Below are positions 1 through 7,170 of a stretch of 9,728 nt of DNA, in pieces. Position numbers and translations under genes: made by a program. Every line of letters begins with the position of its first letter. Positions within the stretch are counted from its first letter, which is position 1. This DNA comes from Planctomycetales bacterium (lineage in GTDB: Bacteria > Planctomycetota > Planctomycetia > Pirellulales > Thermoguttaceae), in assembly GCA_007127495.1 (NCBI GenBank), contig SKZG01000568.1, positions 1 to 9,728 of the forward strand. The letters are read 5' to 3'. Below the pieces are notes generated by a model, which did not search any database, was not told the DNA's origin, and saw only the letters and a program-made list of their open reading frames with translations.

Positions 1-469
1 TCGTCTCGTATTCGCCCGGAAAGAAGACCAGCAGGCGCCCGGGAATCGAACCCTTGACGGCGTCCATCAGTTCCGAGACGCGGGCGAAGCCGAAGAGCGA
101 CGCTGCGCCCAATACGGCGACGACGGTTTCCGAATCGGCCTGCCGGAGTTCGTCCCGGAGCCGGTCGGAGGCGAACTCCAGGAACTCGGGCATGGCCGAT
201 TCGAGTGAGCCGGGCTCCTCGAAGTAGGTCTTGCGGTACTCCTGGCCGGCCATCCACTCGGCGAAGATGTCGGTGAGGTCGCACAGCCGCCACTTACGGC
301 CCGCGCGAGCGGTGGCGATTTGGAACTCGTCGAGTCGGACACGGAGGCGGCGTTCCTCCATGCGGTCGTACACGGCGAACCAGACCCGCTGCGGCCCGGC
401 CAGGTGATCGGGCCAGGGCAGCGCGGCAAATCGCTCGTAGTTGCGGCACAGGTCGTCAATCCTGCCCAC
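1..469 (-). CDS. brxB: BREX protein BrxB (DUF1788-like), 3' end cut by window edge
   Basis: First 156 residues of a BrxB/DUF1788-like protein, a core component of BREX phage-defence systems thought to work with BrxC, PglX and PglZ in host methylation and phage exclusion. The reading frame stays open to the left edge. Recognisable stretches are the N-terminal ALPWPDHLAGPQRVWF (residues 16-31), the charged YDRMEERRLRVRLDEF (34-49), the DLTDIFAEWMA segment (64-74), and the LLVFFPGEYE motif near the visible end (146-155), which resembles the conserved FxPGxY of DUF1788. The start is GTG at 467-469, chosen because an ideal GGAGG lies six bases upstream and the resulting protein begins where the family does. 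It overlaps the end of brxA by 14 bases, which implies translational coupling. I recognise the family from sequence memory, and the BREX subtype cannot be told from this fragment. Confidence 0.75.
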   Translation of the reverse strand, partial: MGRIDDLCRNYERFAALPWPDHLAGPQRVWFAVYDRMEERRLRVRLDEFQIATARAGRKWRLCDLTDIFAEWMAGQEYRKTYFEEPGSLESAMPEFLEFASDRLRDELRQADSETVVAVLGAASLFGFARVSELMDAVKGSIPGRLLVFFPGEYET

Positions 470-1316
470 GTCGCACCTCCAATTCCTCGGGAGTAAGCAA
501 TTCCGGGAAGCGAATCTCGACCACCTGACCCGCCTGCCGGTACGCGATCCAACCCCGCGTCGAGGCCTCGGCCGCCAGGGAGGCAAGCTGATCCTTCGGA
601 GCGTCGAGGAGCCTCGTCCAGAAGGTATCCAGGAGCATTTGCCCGCTGGCGCCGGCCAGGTAGCCCAGCAGCAAGGCGTACGCGACCGCGGCAGGAGTTG
701 GAGCAGGACGCGACCGGCGTTTCACGCTACGGCCTTTTAGGTGCCCGGACTGGGTCCAGGTGGACGCCGTGTTCCGCGCGATCTTCTGGACGGTCGAGTG
801 GGCGAGGTGCCCAGGAGCCGCGTGGGTGATCGTCTCCTCCAACGCCGACTTGTCCACAGCATCGCCCACCTTAGCCGACAGCACGGCCTTCGCCGTGATT
901 CGGAGAATCGGATCGCGAGCGACGGCGCAAAGTAGGGCCAGCAGCGGGCGGCCGGCTAAGTCCTTCTTCCAGAAGTGCGTCAAAGCTCGAAACAACGGGA
1001 CGTCCTGCCGGAGGGCGTATAGTTCGCGGAGCATGCGGGCCGCCCGCCGGCGCGTGGTGACCGTGGGCTTCCCGAGGACGTTTTCGTCGAGTATGGCGTG
1101 AAGGAAGTCATCGCGAGACGCATCGGCAGGCTCCGCGTCCAAGAGCGTGCTTAATTCGGAAAGCATCATCGTCCGGCTAGCATGCGCCCCGCCCAGGCCG
1201 TTACGGAAACCGAACGCCACCGGCAGGTCGCCGTGGGCGCGCGAGCCTGCTGCGCCCGGATTGGGGCGTTTGGACTGCCCATCTTTGCGGGCGGCGGAAG
1301 ATGCGGTTGTATCCAT
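456..1316 (-). CDS. brxA: BREX protein BrxA (DUF1819-like)
   Basis: BrxA-like protein; characterised BrxA proteins are small helical DNA-binding proteins encoded at the start of BREX operons. Numbered from an upstream GTG (1350-1352), the DUF1819-like core begins at GLGGAHASRTMMLSEL (52-67) and continues through FLHAILDENVLGKPTVTTRRRAARML (83-108), matching the order of the GGxxxxxSRxxxxxLL and AIxxENxLxKxSxxTxxR blocks of E. coli BrxA. A further match is STVQKIARNTASTWTQSGHL (186-205), resembling the second winged-helix region. A basic linker (KGRSVKRRSR, 206-215) leads to an extra helical C-terminal part (220-290) that E. coli BrxA lacks. The start is uncertain: ATG at 1314-1316 (286 aa) is preferred over GTG at 1350-1352 (298 aa), and neither has a convincing RBS. 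The low-complexity first 40 residues suggest that even a later GTG is possible. brxB follows with a 14-base overlap. Confidence 0.7.
   Translation of the reverse strand: MDTTASSAARKDGQSKRPNPGAAGSRAHGDLPVAFGFRNGLGGAHASRTMMLSELSTLLDAEPADASRDDFLHAILDENVLGKPTVTTRRRAARMLRELYALRQDVPLFRALTHFWKKDLAGRPLLALLCAVARDPILRITAKAVLSAKVGDAVDKSALEETITHAAPGHLAHSTVQKIARNTASTWTQSGHLKGRSVKRRSRPAPTPAAVAYALLLGYLAGASGQMLLDTFWTRLLDAPKDQLASLAAEASTRGWIAYRQAGQVVEIRFPELLTPEELEVRRGQD
476..480 (-). promoter_or_regulatory. Strong Shine-Dalgarno of brxB inside the brxA 3' end
   Basis: GGAGG on the minus strand, six bases before the GTG start of brxB and inside the last codons of brxA. It fixes the brxB start at 469 and supports coupled translation of the two genes. 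Confidence 0.75.
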
Positions 1317-1399
1317 AAGCTTCACGATGCTATCGTCCGTACCGGGAAACACCCCCCAACGAGAAGCTTGGGCCTGCGAAACTCCATGCAGCAGCGGTC

Positions 1400-1428
1400 A
1401 GTTTACGCTTTCGGGGGCCCACTGGCAA
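1400..1428 (-). promoter_or_regulatory. Candidate sigma70-type promoter for brxA
   Basis: On the minus strand TTGCCA (1423-1428) is followed after 17 bases by TAAACT (1400-1405), matching sigma70 -35 and -10 boxes at four or more positions each with ideal spacing. Transcription would start near 1393, about 40 bases before the GTG and 77 before the ATG start of brxA. The surrounding gap (1317-1593) holds no other gene. It also contains a 6-bp hairpin at 1438-1453 just upstream, with no T-run to make it a terminator. This is prediction from sequence only. Confidence 0.4.
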
Positions 1429-1593
1429 CCGTACAGCACACCTTGCGAGGTGTCGGCGGCCCGCCGTGTCGAATCGAGTGCCGACTGCACCGATCGGGCA
1501 AACTATCAGTCCGGCAGCCTGCCCACCTCGTGCTCAGCCGTTTGGGGCGCCGATTCACACGGCCTCTAGCCAGCCCCGACGTGGAACAGCCTT

Positions 1594-2889
1594 CTACGCC
1601 TTCGGCGTGCGGAGGGCCAGGGCCAGCGCGGCGGCGGCGAGGCAGGCGATGCCGGCGACGACAAACGGCGTGGCCCAAGGACTCGGATCGATTTGCCCGC
1701 CCGCTTGGGCGGCAGCCGCTTTCGCCACATCGCCAAAATGGCCGCCGAGGACCGGGCCAACGACCCCGCCGAAACCGTACGCAGTGAACACCCAGCCGTA
1801 ATTCGTCCCCACGTTCTTGTTGCCGAAGCAATCGGCCGTTGCCGCGGCGAACAAGGCGAGAGTGCCGCCGAAATTGAAGCCGATCAGCGCGGAGCCGAGG
1901 TAAAGGCTCCAGCGATGGAACCCCATTTGGTAGAACGAGAGCATGACGATTCCCTGGATCAGGAACAACAAGAACAGGCTCGCCTTGCGCCCGAGCTTAT
2001 CGGAAATCATCCCCCACCCGATCCTACCGAGGCCATTGGCCAGGGCAAAGAATACCGCCATGGCGGTCCCGGCCCACGCCCGGGCCGTCGGCTCGTCGAC
2101 ACCGGTGCTGCGCAGCGCGTCGATTCCAAACAGGGCGATACAACCGATGACCATCAGCCCGGCCATGGAGCCGGACAGGAACATCAACCACAGCATATAG
2201 AACTGCGGAGTCCGCAGCATCTCAGAACTGCTCAAGTCGATGCTTCCGCTAGCCGCGCTGCCAGGCAGGGGGGGGGGCGGCTCCCAACCCTCGGGCTTCC
2301 AGTCGGCGGACGGATTGACCATCCAGGTGGAACCTAAGATCACGATGGCGGCGAACGCGATTCCGTACAGCAGAAAGACATTGGCCACGCCCCATCGGGC
2401 GATCAACTGCCCGGCAGGTCCTGCGAGTTGAATCCAGAACAGGGCGCCGAACCCGAACCCGGCCACGGCCAGCCCGGTGAGCATGCCCTTCTTATCAGGG
2501 AACCACTTCACTCCCACGGCAATCGGGACCACGTAAGCCAACCCGATTCCCGATCCGCCGATCAACCCGATGCAGATCAGGTGCCCAACGAAGCTCGTGC
2601 CCACGAAGCTGGCGGCGACGTACCCCAACCCCAGCACGATTCCACCGGCGATGGCCACGTTGCGCGGAGGAAACTTCGCCTGAATGCGTCCGGCGATGAT
2701 CATGACGATGGCGAACGAGGCCAGCCCGACGCCGAAAACCCACTGCGTTTGGGTGTCAGTGAAATTATAGGGTTCGGCTCTCAATTCCGGGGTGAACACG
2801 CTCCAGGCGTAAATCGCGCCCAGACAAAGCTGGATGAGAATGGCTCCGACGACCACCAACCACCGATTCATCACTCGTCCGTCCGTCAT
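1594..2889 (-). CDS. OFA-family MFS transporter (oxalate/formate antiporter-like)
   Basis: A 431-residue, 12-TM major facilitator of the OFA (oxalate:formate antiporter) family, an inner-membrane carrier for small carboxylates or similar anions. The true substrate is not readable from sequence. Family marks are NRWLVVVGAILIQLCLGAIYAWSVF in TM1 (8-32), GRIQAKFPPRN between TM2 and TM3 (67-77), KWFPDKKGMLTGLAVAGFGFGA (128-149), the MFS signature GRIGWGMISDKLGRK between TM8 and TM9 (288-302), and NYGWVFTAYGFGGVVGP in TM11 (363-379). The central loop (about 191-225) is Pro-rich and is encoded across a C10 run. An upstream in-frame extension of 81 residues exists, but ATG at 2887-2889 is chosen because an AAGGAG lies eight bases before it and the protein then starts like its family. 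It is apparently monocistronic, with its own promoter at 3009-3038, and it ends 241-277 bases before brxA. Confidence 0.9.
   Translation of the reverse strand: MTDGRVMNRWLVVVGAILIQLCLGAIYAWSVFTPELRAEPYNFTDTQTQWVFGVGLASFAIVMIIAGRIQAKFPPRNVAIAGGIVLGLGYVAASFVGTSFVGHLICIGLIGGSGIGLAYVVPIAVGVKWFPDKKGMLTGLAVAGFGFGALFWIQLAGPAGQLIARWGVANVFLLYGIAFAAIVILGSTWMVNPSADWKPEGWEPPPPLPGSAASGSIDLSSSEMLRTPQFYMLWLMFLSGSMAGLMVIGCIALFGIDALRSTGVDEPTARAWAGTAMAVFFALANGLGRIGWGMISDKLGRKASLFLLFLIQGIVMLSFYQMGFHRWSLYLGSALIGFNFGGTLALFAAATADCFGNKNVGTNYGWVFTAYGFGGVVGPVLGGHFGDVAKAAAAQAGGQIDPSPWATPFVVAGIACLAAAALALALRTPKA
2268..2277 (-). repeat. Homopolymer run C10 inside the MFS gene
   Basis: Ten consecutive cytosines on the coding strand (guanines on the plus strand) encode the third base of one Pro codon, three complete CCC codons and the first base of CTG (residues 204-208). 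They lie in the cytoplasmic loop between TM6 and TM7. The reading frame is intact at this length. Gain or loss of one base would shift the frame halfway through the carrier. Confidence 0.9.
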
Positions 2890-2897
2890 TTCGATGT

Positions 2898-2903
2898 CTC
2901 CTT
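2898..2903 (-). promoter_or_regulatory. Shine-Dalgarno deciding the MFS start
   Basis: AAGGAG on the minus strand, eight bases before ATG at 2887-2889. It supports the 431-residue start over the longer open frame that continues to 3132. Confidence 0.75.
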
Positions 2904-3008
2904 TTCCTTTGTTAGGGCCACGACCGGCAACAGTTTGGGTATATGCGGCTGACTGCGTGCGTGCGGCCCACCATACCTTCCCCGCTGCGGAGGTAATGAA
3001 AGCGTGCG

Positions 3009-3038
3009 ATTGTACCACAATCACTGGCGTGCTGCCAA
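3009..3038 (-). promoter_or_regulatory. Near-consensus sigma70-type promoter for the MFS gene
   Basis: TTGGCA (3033-3038) and TACAAT (3009-3014) on the minus strand are each one base off consensus and are separated by 18 bases. The predicted transcription start is near 3002, giving a leader of about 110 bases before the MFS ATG at 2889. I see no riboswitch-like structure in that leader. Confidence 0.55.
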
Positions 3039-3116
3039 GGGGGCGAACGGACCTGGGTGAACTCGTGAACTCGGCCCCTTCGGGGCAGCTCGTGGGGGGG
3101 GCTGTCAGTAGGCAAG

Positions 3117-3145
3117 TTGCTGGCGAAGGCAAAAGGGGTTATGTT
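3117..3145 (+). promoter_or_regulatory. Weak promoter candidate for the AlbA_2 remnant
   Basis: TTGCTG (3117-3122), a 17-base spacer and TATGTT (3140-3145) on the plus strand lie about 60 bases before the remnant's ATG. The spacing is right but the hexamers are only partial matches. It would be a leftover of the promoter of the once-intact gene. Confidence 0.25.
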
Positions 3146-3204
3146 GATTGGCGTGACTCAGGTACAGCAGGCTTCAACATCTAAGCAGTGACGAGGAAAT
3201 CACG

Positions 3205-3540
3205 ATGAATGATGCAGAACTGGAACAACTCCTGGACGACCTCGAGTCCGATCGGGTCGAACGCAAAGAGTCGGTTTCGGACGGCCAGAGAATGCAGAAG
3301 CACCGGCTCAAGGGATGCGATGTGGCCGTTGTCGTCGTCGGTCCGGCCGACGCGCCGCCGGTGCGGCTGAAGGGCGTGGCCTGGGTCCGTGTCGGGCCCC
3401 GTCGCGCCATCGCCTCGCCGCAGGAGGAACGCTTGCTGGCGGAACGTCGTCGCCACCATCCGCAAGGCACAGGTGTGCTGAACCATGGATGCATCCCCAC
3501 GTCACCCATGCCGACGCGGGCCAGACGAGCCCCTACCTGA
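3205..3540 (+). pseudogene. Decayed Schlafen AlbA_2 domain gene with internal deletion and lost C-terminus
   Basis: The only plus-strand gene here, 111 codons. It opens like AlbA_2-domain (Schlafen-type, putative nucleic-acid-binding/ATP-binding) proteins: MNDAELEQLLDDLESDRVERKES (1-23). At about residues 27-31 it jumps to HRLKGCDVAVVVVGPADAPPVRLKGVAWVRVGPRRAIASPQEERLLAERRR (33-83), which in intact relatives lies some 60 residues further on. The missing stretch is the domain core (the region around the QAICAFAND and GVxFVGVxDxG motifs). After R83 (about 3453) all resemblance stops and a short unrelated tail runs to TGA. Intact relatives are several hundred residues long. The RBS GAGG (3193-3196) is eight bases before ATG. 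The deletion is in frame, so a short protein could still be made, but it would lack the functional core. The relatives are recalled from family knowledge, not aligned here. Confidence 0.65.
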
Positions 3541-3584
3541 CCTACCCGACGCACAACCTTCGCAGCCCGATGCGGGAGGTTGCC

Positions 3585-4865
3585 CTACGGCAACGTCGCT
3601 GAATTATCGACCAGTCGTACACCCGCAGGCGCCGTCGGAAATGGAGGCTGGCGCGTGCCTTCAATCCACGTGGCCACAACTCGGCCGCCGCTGTGCAACA
3701 GCGCCTCGCACGGGTCGGCGTCCGGGCTTGGCGGCAGTGTAACGGCCGTGAGGTCGGCCTTCATGCCTGGCACAAGGCGGCCCAGCTCGGCGTGGCACCC
3801 CAGGGCGCAAGCGGCGGCGCGCGTAGCCAGCTCAACCAGTGTCGCCGGGCGGACGTCGGGGTGCCGCTCTGCCGCGAAACGCATCTCGGCGAGCAAGGAT
3901 AGATCAGGGGCCGACGCTCGGCTGTCGGTTCCCAGGCAAACGTTCACGCCGGCCGCCAGCATCTTGCCAAGCGGATACGCCGGATAATCGAAGTGCGCGT
4001 GCGAGCGAGGACAATAGACCACGCTCATCCGGTCCCGGCGCTCAGCGAGAAAATCCCACTCGGCGGCGTTGAGGCAGTTGCCGTGGACGATCAGCGCATA
4101 GGGTGCGGCAGCCAACTTGCGAAGGTAGTCGAGCGGGCGGGCCGGCACGGGCACCAAGCCGTCCGACCAGGCGCCAAGCGATTCCAGCATGGCGCGAAAC
4201 GGGCCATTGCCCGTCGCAAGCAACTCGACCTCTTCGAGCGATTCGGCCAGATGCATGGCCACCGGCGCGCCGGAACGCGCCGCCAAGTCGATCGCGGCAT
4301 CCAACAACTCGGGCCGAACGGTATAGGGAGCATGCGGGCTCAAGCCCAGTTGCCAGCAACCGCCGGGCTTGCTTTCAAGGTGCCGCCGCGCCCGTTCGAG
4401 GGCCCGATCGGCCCGCTCGGGCGTCGGCGCTATCAGTTCCTGGAAAAGCGCGGCGCGGATGGGTGCGCGCTCGAACTCGGCGGGCGAGAATCCCGGCGCA
4501 ACCGTGTCGGCCAGTGCGGTCGTGCCCGCCTGAAGGCATTCGAAAAGCCCGCCCGCGACAATCGCCGGGCCCGGGTCCGACCGTTTGGCACGGTGCGCCA
4601 CGACTTGAGGAATCCAATCGACCAACCGGAGGCCGGTAGTGCCGAGTGGTCGTTCACAGTCGCTGAGTTCCAGGTGGGTGTGTGCGTTGATCAGGCCGGG
4701 AAGCAGCGCCACCTCGCCCAAGTCGTGCACCTTGCCGCCGCCCGGCGCGGCGGGGCCCACCGCGACGATCTTCCCCCCGGCCACGGTGACCACCCCATGC
4801 TCGATCGGCTCGGAGGTTACCGGTAACACGTAACGGGCGCGAAGGGAGAACGAGGACGGCGGCAT
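3585..4865 (-). CDS. Metal-dependent amidohydrolase, candidate aminodeoxyfutalosine deaminase (MqnX-like)
   Basis: A 426-residue amidohydrolase-superfamily enzyme of the ATZ/TRZ (chlorohydrolase, SAH/guanine/aminofutalosine deaminase) type, probably cytoplasmic. Visible metal-site residues are HxH at 62/64 (LPGLINAHTHLELSD), His205 with Glu208 (AMHLAES), His261 (VHGN) and Asp314 (GVNVCLGTDSRAS). SPHAPYT at 177-183 and CPRSHAHF at 285-292 are also typical. A C-terminal composite-sheet segment (LGRLVPGMKADLTAV, 361-375) follows. Relatives deaminate aminated nucleosides or purines. The proximity of an MqnA-MqnC gene makes 6-amino-6-deoxyfutalosine a reasonable substrate, but that is inference; SAH or methylthioadenosine deamination is the main alternative. 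The start is ATG at 4863-4865 without a clear RBS. The gene follows the ABC permease by 43 bases, so cotranscription is likely. Confidence 0.85.
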   Translation of the reverse strand: MPPSSFSLRARYVLPVTSEPIEHGVVTVAGGKIVAVGPAAPGGGKVHDLGEVALLPGLINAHTHLELSDCERPLGTTGLRLVDWIPQVVAHRAKRSDPGPAIVAGGLFECLQAGTTALADTVAPGFSPAEFERAPIRAALFQELIAPTPERADRALERARRHLESKPGGCWQLGLSPHAPYTVRPELLDAAIDLAARSGAPVAMHLAESLEEVELLATGNGPFRAMLESLGAWSDGLVPVPARPLDYLRKLAAAPYALIVHGNCLNAAEWDFLAERRDRMSVVYCPRSHAHFDYPAYPLGKMLAAGVNVCLGTDSRASAPDLSLLAEMRFAAERHPDVRPATLVELATRAAACALGCHAELGRLVPGMKADLTAVTLPPSPDADPCEALLHSGGRVVATWIEGTRQPPFPTAPAGVRLVDNSATLP

Positions 4866-4908
4866 GCGGTGGGTCAGGGGTTGGTGTCCATGAGCGGTTA
4901 CGCCATGT

Positions 4909-7170
4909 CTATCCTTCTTCGGCGAGGCGCCGGGGCACGGTGCCGCAGAAGGTCATTTCAAACGATCGCGTGGAGGACAGCCGCGCGAACCATACCAGGA
5001 GTACGCAGGCCGCAAAAACGCCGGCCGTGACAATTTGCCCATGGAAGGCATAGCCTTGTGCGGGGCCGCCCGAAAGCATGGCCGCCAGGGCGGGGAATCG
5101 GTCCAAGGTGTCCGGCGTAATCCGGCTTCCCGCGACCGCGAGGCCGTTGTTGAGAAAATGGTATACGACGGCCGGCACGAGACTGCCGCTTTGAATGGCG
5201 ATGAAGCCGATCACCACGCCCACCAGGCAGGCGATGAGCGATTGCTGCAAGACGCCGTGGGCGAGCCCGAAAAACACCGCCGTATAAGCAATCGCCCGCC
5301 ACTTGCCGCCGGGCCGCAGGAAGCCGGTCAGCATGAATCCGCGGAACGCGAGTTCTTCGCACACGGCCGGCACCAGGGCAATCACGAGCACCAAGGGCCA
5401 GAAGGGCGCCTCGGCAAACATCCGCTCGACGGGAACCAGGGCCTCCCGCATATTCTCGCTGACCGGGTACAGGTGCATCACCACCCGTTGCAGCACGTTC
5501 ATCGTCGGGTGCAACAGCAACGCGAGCAAGCCCGCGGCCGGCACCGTCCACCATGTGACCGGGCGCCGCAATAGGAGGGTTTGCCGAGGAGAGGAAGTAA
5601 GCAGCAGGCACAACAACAGGGCCGGGCCCGCAATGATGACCACCTGCGTGATGAGCACCGACCGGACAAAGGCGGGAAAGGCACCGGGCGTTTCCAGGGT
5701 TGTTCCCAGGAAGAACCGAGCCAGCAAAATCAGCACGCCGCACGCGACTGCCGCGGCCGCCGTGGGCGTGGGGCGGCGGTTGCGCACCAGCCGTTTCAGC
5801 CATGCGGCCAGGTCGAAGCGTTCGCTCTCGCCAAAAAGTACTCCCTCGCTGTTGAACTGTTCGACGGCCCAGCGGACGGCCAGCAGGCAGCACGTGAACG
5901 TCACGGCGATGACCGGGGGCGCAAATTGAAATGCTTGCCAATAGTGCCCCTCCAGCACGCTGCGAAGCAGCAGGACCATGCCGGTCACGGGAATCAGCGC
6001 GTTGCCCAGCGTCAACTCGACGCCGGGCGCCATGGGCAGCACGCTTAGCGGCATGGTGATAAACATCAGGGGCATGAGGTAGTATTGGCCCTCCTTGGTG
6101 CTGCGCGCGAAGGCAGCCAGGGCGAGGCATAACGCACTGAACAACGCGGCCACCGGCAACAAGGCCGCGCCGAGCCAGAACACGGCGTACAGCGGCGGCG
6201 CGCCGAAACCCTCGATTTGGCTCAGCACCACGGCGCCGGTCAGCCCCACGCTCAGCACATTTAGCAGGGCCGTTGCGGCGCTGAAGAGCATGATGGTCAG
6301 GAGCTTGCCCATGACAATTTCGCTGCGGAGTGCGGGGCTGCACAGCAACGTTTCCATCGTGCCGCGCTCCTTCTCGCCGGCGCAGAGATCGACCGCCGGG
6401 TAAAACGCGCCGGTCATCGCCCACAGCACGAGCATCAGCGGCAAGATCTTCGACCACCGGGCGGCGCCGCGCTGGGGCGTTTCGTAGGCGACATCGGCCG
6501 AATGCAACGAGAACGGACGCGCCGCGGAAGGCGGAAGCCCGCCGACGGCCAGATTGTCGTCGCCCACCTGGTCCGTCCAACGGCGCAGCACCGCGGCGAG
6601 ACGGGCATAGGCGATTTGCGACGTCTCCACGGCGGTGCTATGAACGATTTCCGGGCTTGGCACCGCGAGGTTCACCTCAAGCGACGCGTCGTCGGGTGCG
6701 TTGACGCCGCCGGCGCGGTGGTCCGGCGACTGCCGATTGCGCAGCACTTGGCGAAACGCGTCGAGTTGTTGCGCGAAGTTGGGCGGGAAGTAGAGCGCTG
6801 CGTCGTACGAGCCGCTCTCGACGGCGCGCCAGGCCGCCTCGCGCGATTCGGCCGGCTCCGGCCGCCCCGAGCGGCGGCTCGACGGCGCGAACGTCACTTC
6901 CAGAAGGTTCACCCCGTCTTCGGATACGAACAAGCCCGCGTCGAACCCGTCCTCGTCGAACAGTCGCGGCGCCCGGTCCAATTCACGAACCCCCACCACC
7001 AGAACCCGGCTGGGCTTCTCGCGCATGAACTGCGCCATTTGGAAGAAGCCGACGCCCAACAGGGGATAGAGCAGAAGGGGAACGACGAAGATCATGAACA
7101 GGGTGCGCCGATCGCGCAATTGATCGCGCACCTCGCGAGCGAAAACCAGCCTGGTCCTTTCGAATGTCAT
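4909..7170 (-). CDS. ABC-2 permease (NatB-like) fused to CPBP intramembrane protease
   Basis: A 753-residue membrane protein with two parts. Residues 1-440 form an ABC-2 export permease of the NatB type: TM1 at about 23-42, a large extracytoplasmic domain (about 50-235), then six TM segments. The conserved [12 protein letters not shown] (265-276) follows the second of these TM helices. Residues about 470-730 are a CPBP (CAAX/Abi) protease-type domain with EELAFR (605-610, the EExxxR motif), FFGLAHG (633-639, FxxxH) and HFLNN (671-675), so all three catalytic motifs are kept. ATG overlaps the stop of the ATPase gene as ATGA (7167-7170), showing coupling. Together the pair would form an exporter, possibly Na+ or a small peptide/lipid substrate by analogy with NatAB; the substrate is unknown. 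The role of the fused protease domain is also unknown. Fusions of this kind are known in planctomycetes and relatives. The 540-residue ORF in another frame across it is a shadow. Confidence 0.88.
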   Translation of the reverse strand: MTFERTRLVFAREVRDQLRDRRTLFMIFVVPLLLYPLLGVGFFQMAQFMREKPSRVLVVGVRELDRAPRLFDEDGFDAGLFVSEDGVNLLEVTFAPSSRRSGRPEPAESREAAWRAVESGSYDAALYFPPNFAQQLDAFRQVLRNRQSPDHRAGGVNAPDDASLEVNLAVPSPEIVHSTAVETSQIAYARLAAVLRRWTDQVGDDNLAVGGLPPSAARPFSLHSADVAYETPQRGAARWSKILPLMLVLWAMTGAFYPAVDLCAGEKERGTMETLLCSPALRSEIVMGKLLTIMLFSAATALLNVLSVGLTGAVVLSQIEGFGAPPLYAVFWLGAALLPVAALFSALCLALAAFARSTKEGQYYLMPLMFITMPLSVLPMAPGVELTLGNALIPVTGMVLLLRSVLEGHYWQAFQFAPPVIAVTFTCCLLAVRWAVEQFNSEGVLFGESERFDLAAWLKRLVRNRRPTPTAAAAVACGVLILLARFFLGTTLETPGAFPAFVRSVLITQVVIIAGPALLLCLLLTSSPRQTLLLRRPVTWWTVPAAGLLALLLHPTMNVLQRVVMHLYPVSENMREALVPVERMFAEAPFWPLVLVIALVPAVCEELAFRGFMLTGFLRPGGKWRAIAYTAVFFGLAHGVLQQSLIACLVGVVIGFIAIQSGSLVPAVVYHFLNNGLAVAGSRITPDTLDRFPALAAMLSGGPAQGYAFHGQIVTAGVFAACVLLVWFARLSSTRSFEMTFCGTVPRRLAEEG

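Larger units (their letters stand above)
2890..3204. other. Divergent intergenic region between the MFS gene and the AlbA_2 remnant
   Basis: About 315 bases without a gene. It holds the minus-strand MFS promoter and a leader of roughly 110 bases. On the plus strand it holds a weaker promoter candidate and RBS for the AlbA_2 remnant. It also has a GC hairpin, GCCCC-TTC-GGGGC, at 3074-3086 and a run of eight G at 3094-3101. The plus- and minus-strand ORFs that cross it lack family resemblance and appear to be chance. Confidence 0.6.

Noticed and set aside
41..53. GGGTTCGATTCCC on the minus strand, identical in form to a tRNA T-arm
   Set aside because: It lies inside the brxB reading frame just before the conserved LLVFFPGEYE block, and no acceptor, anticodon or D-arm partner can be placed around it. 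Chance resemblance.
67..552. Minus-strand 161-residue ORF overlapping brxB
   Set aside because: Out of frame with brxB and brxA, with a Ser/Pro/Arg-rich composition typical of a shadow in GC-rich DNA. The overlapping frames have family resemblance.
1147..1831. Several ORFs on both strands across the brxA upstream gap
   Set aside because: None resembles a known family. All have shadow-like Arg/Pro/Ala composition and run into the MFS gene or brxA in other frames.
2890..3132. 81-residue N-terminal extension of the MFS protein
   Set aside because: A strong Shine-Dalgarno precedes ATG 2889, the family starts there, and the candidate promoter lies within the extension.
3174..3554. Minus-strand ORFs opposite the AlbA_2 remnant
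   Set aside because: Low-complexity shadow proteins. The plus strand carries recognisable AlbA_2 sequence with an RBS.
3579..3594. Hairpin GTTGCC-CTAC-GGCAAC at the end of the amidohydrolase gene as a terminator
   Set aside because: The stem is only six base pairs, spans the stop codon and has no T-run after it in the direction of transcription.
3993..4826. Plus-strand 277-residue ORF opposite the amidohydrolase
   Set aside because: Antisense shadow. The minus strand encodes a complete amidohydrolase with metal ligands.
4958..6580. Minus-strand 540-residue ORF
   Set aside because: Overlaps the ABC permease/CPBP gene in another frame, is Arg/Gly-rich and lacks domains. Shadow of a GC-rich gene.
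7081..7095. Non-canonical Q-loop and signature of the ABC ATPase as signs of decay
   Set aside because: The same features occur in B. subtilis NatA, so they are family traits; Walker A, Walker B and the H-loop are intact. The relevant codons lie within 7167-7946.
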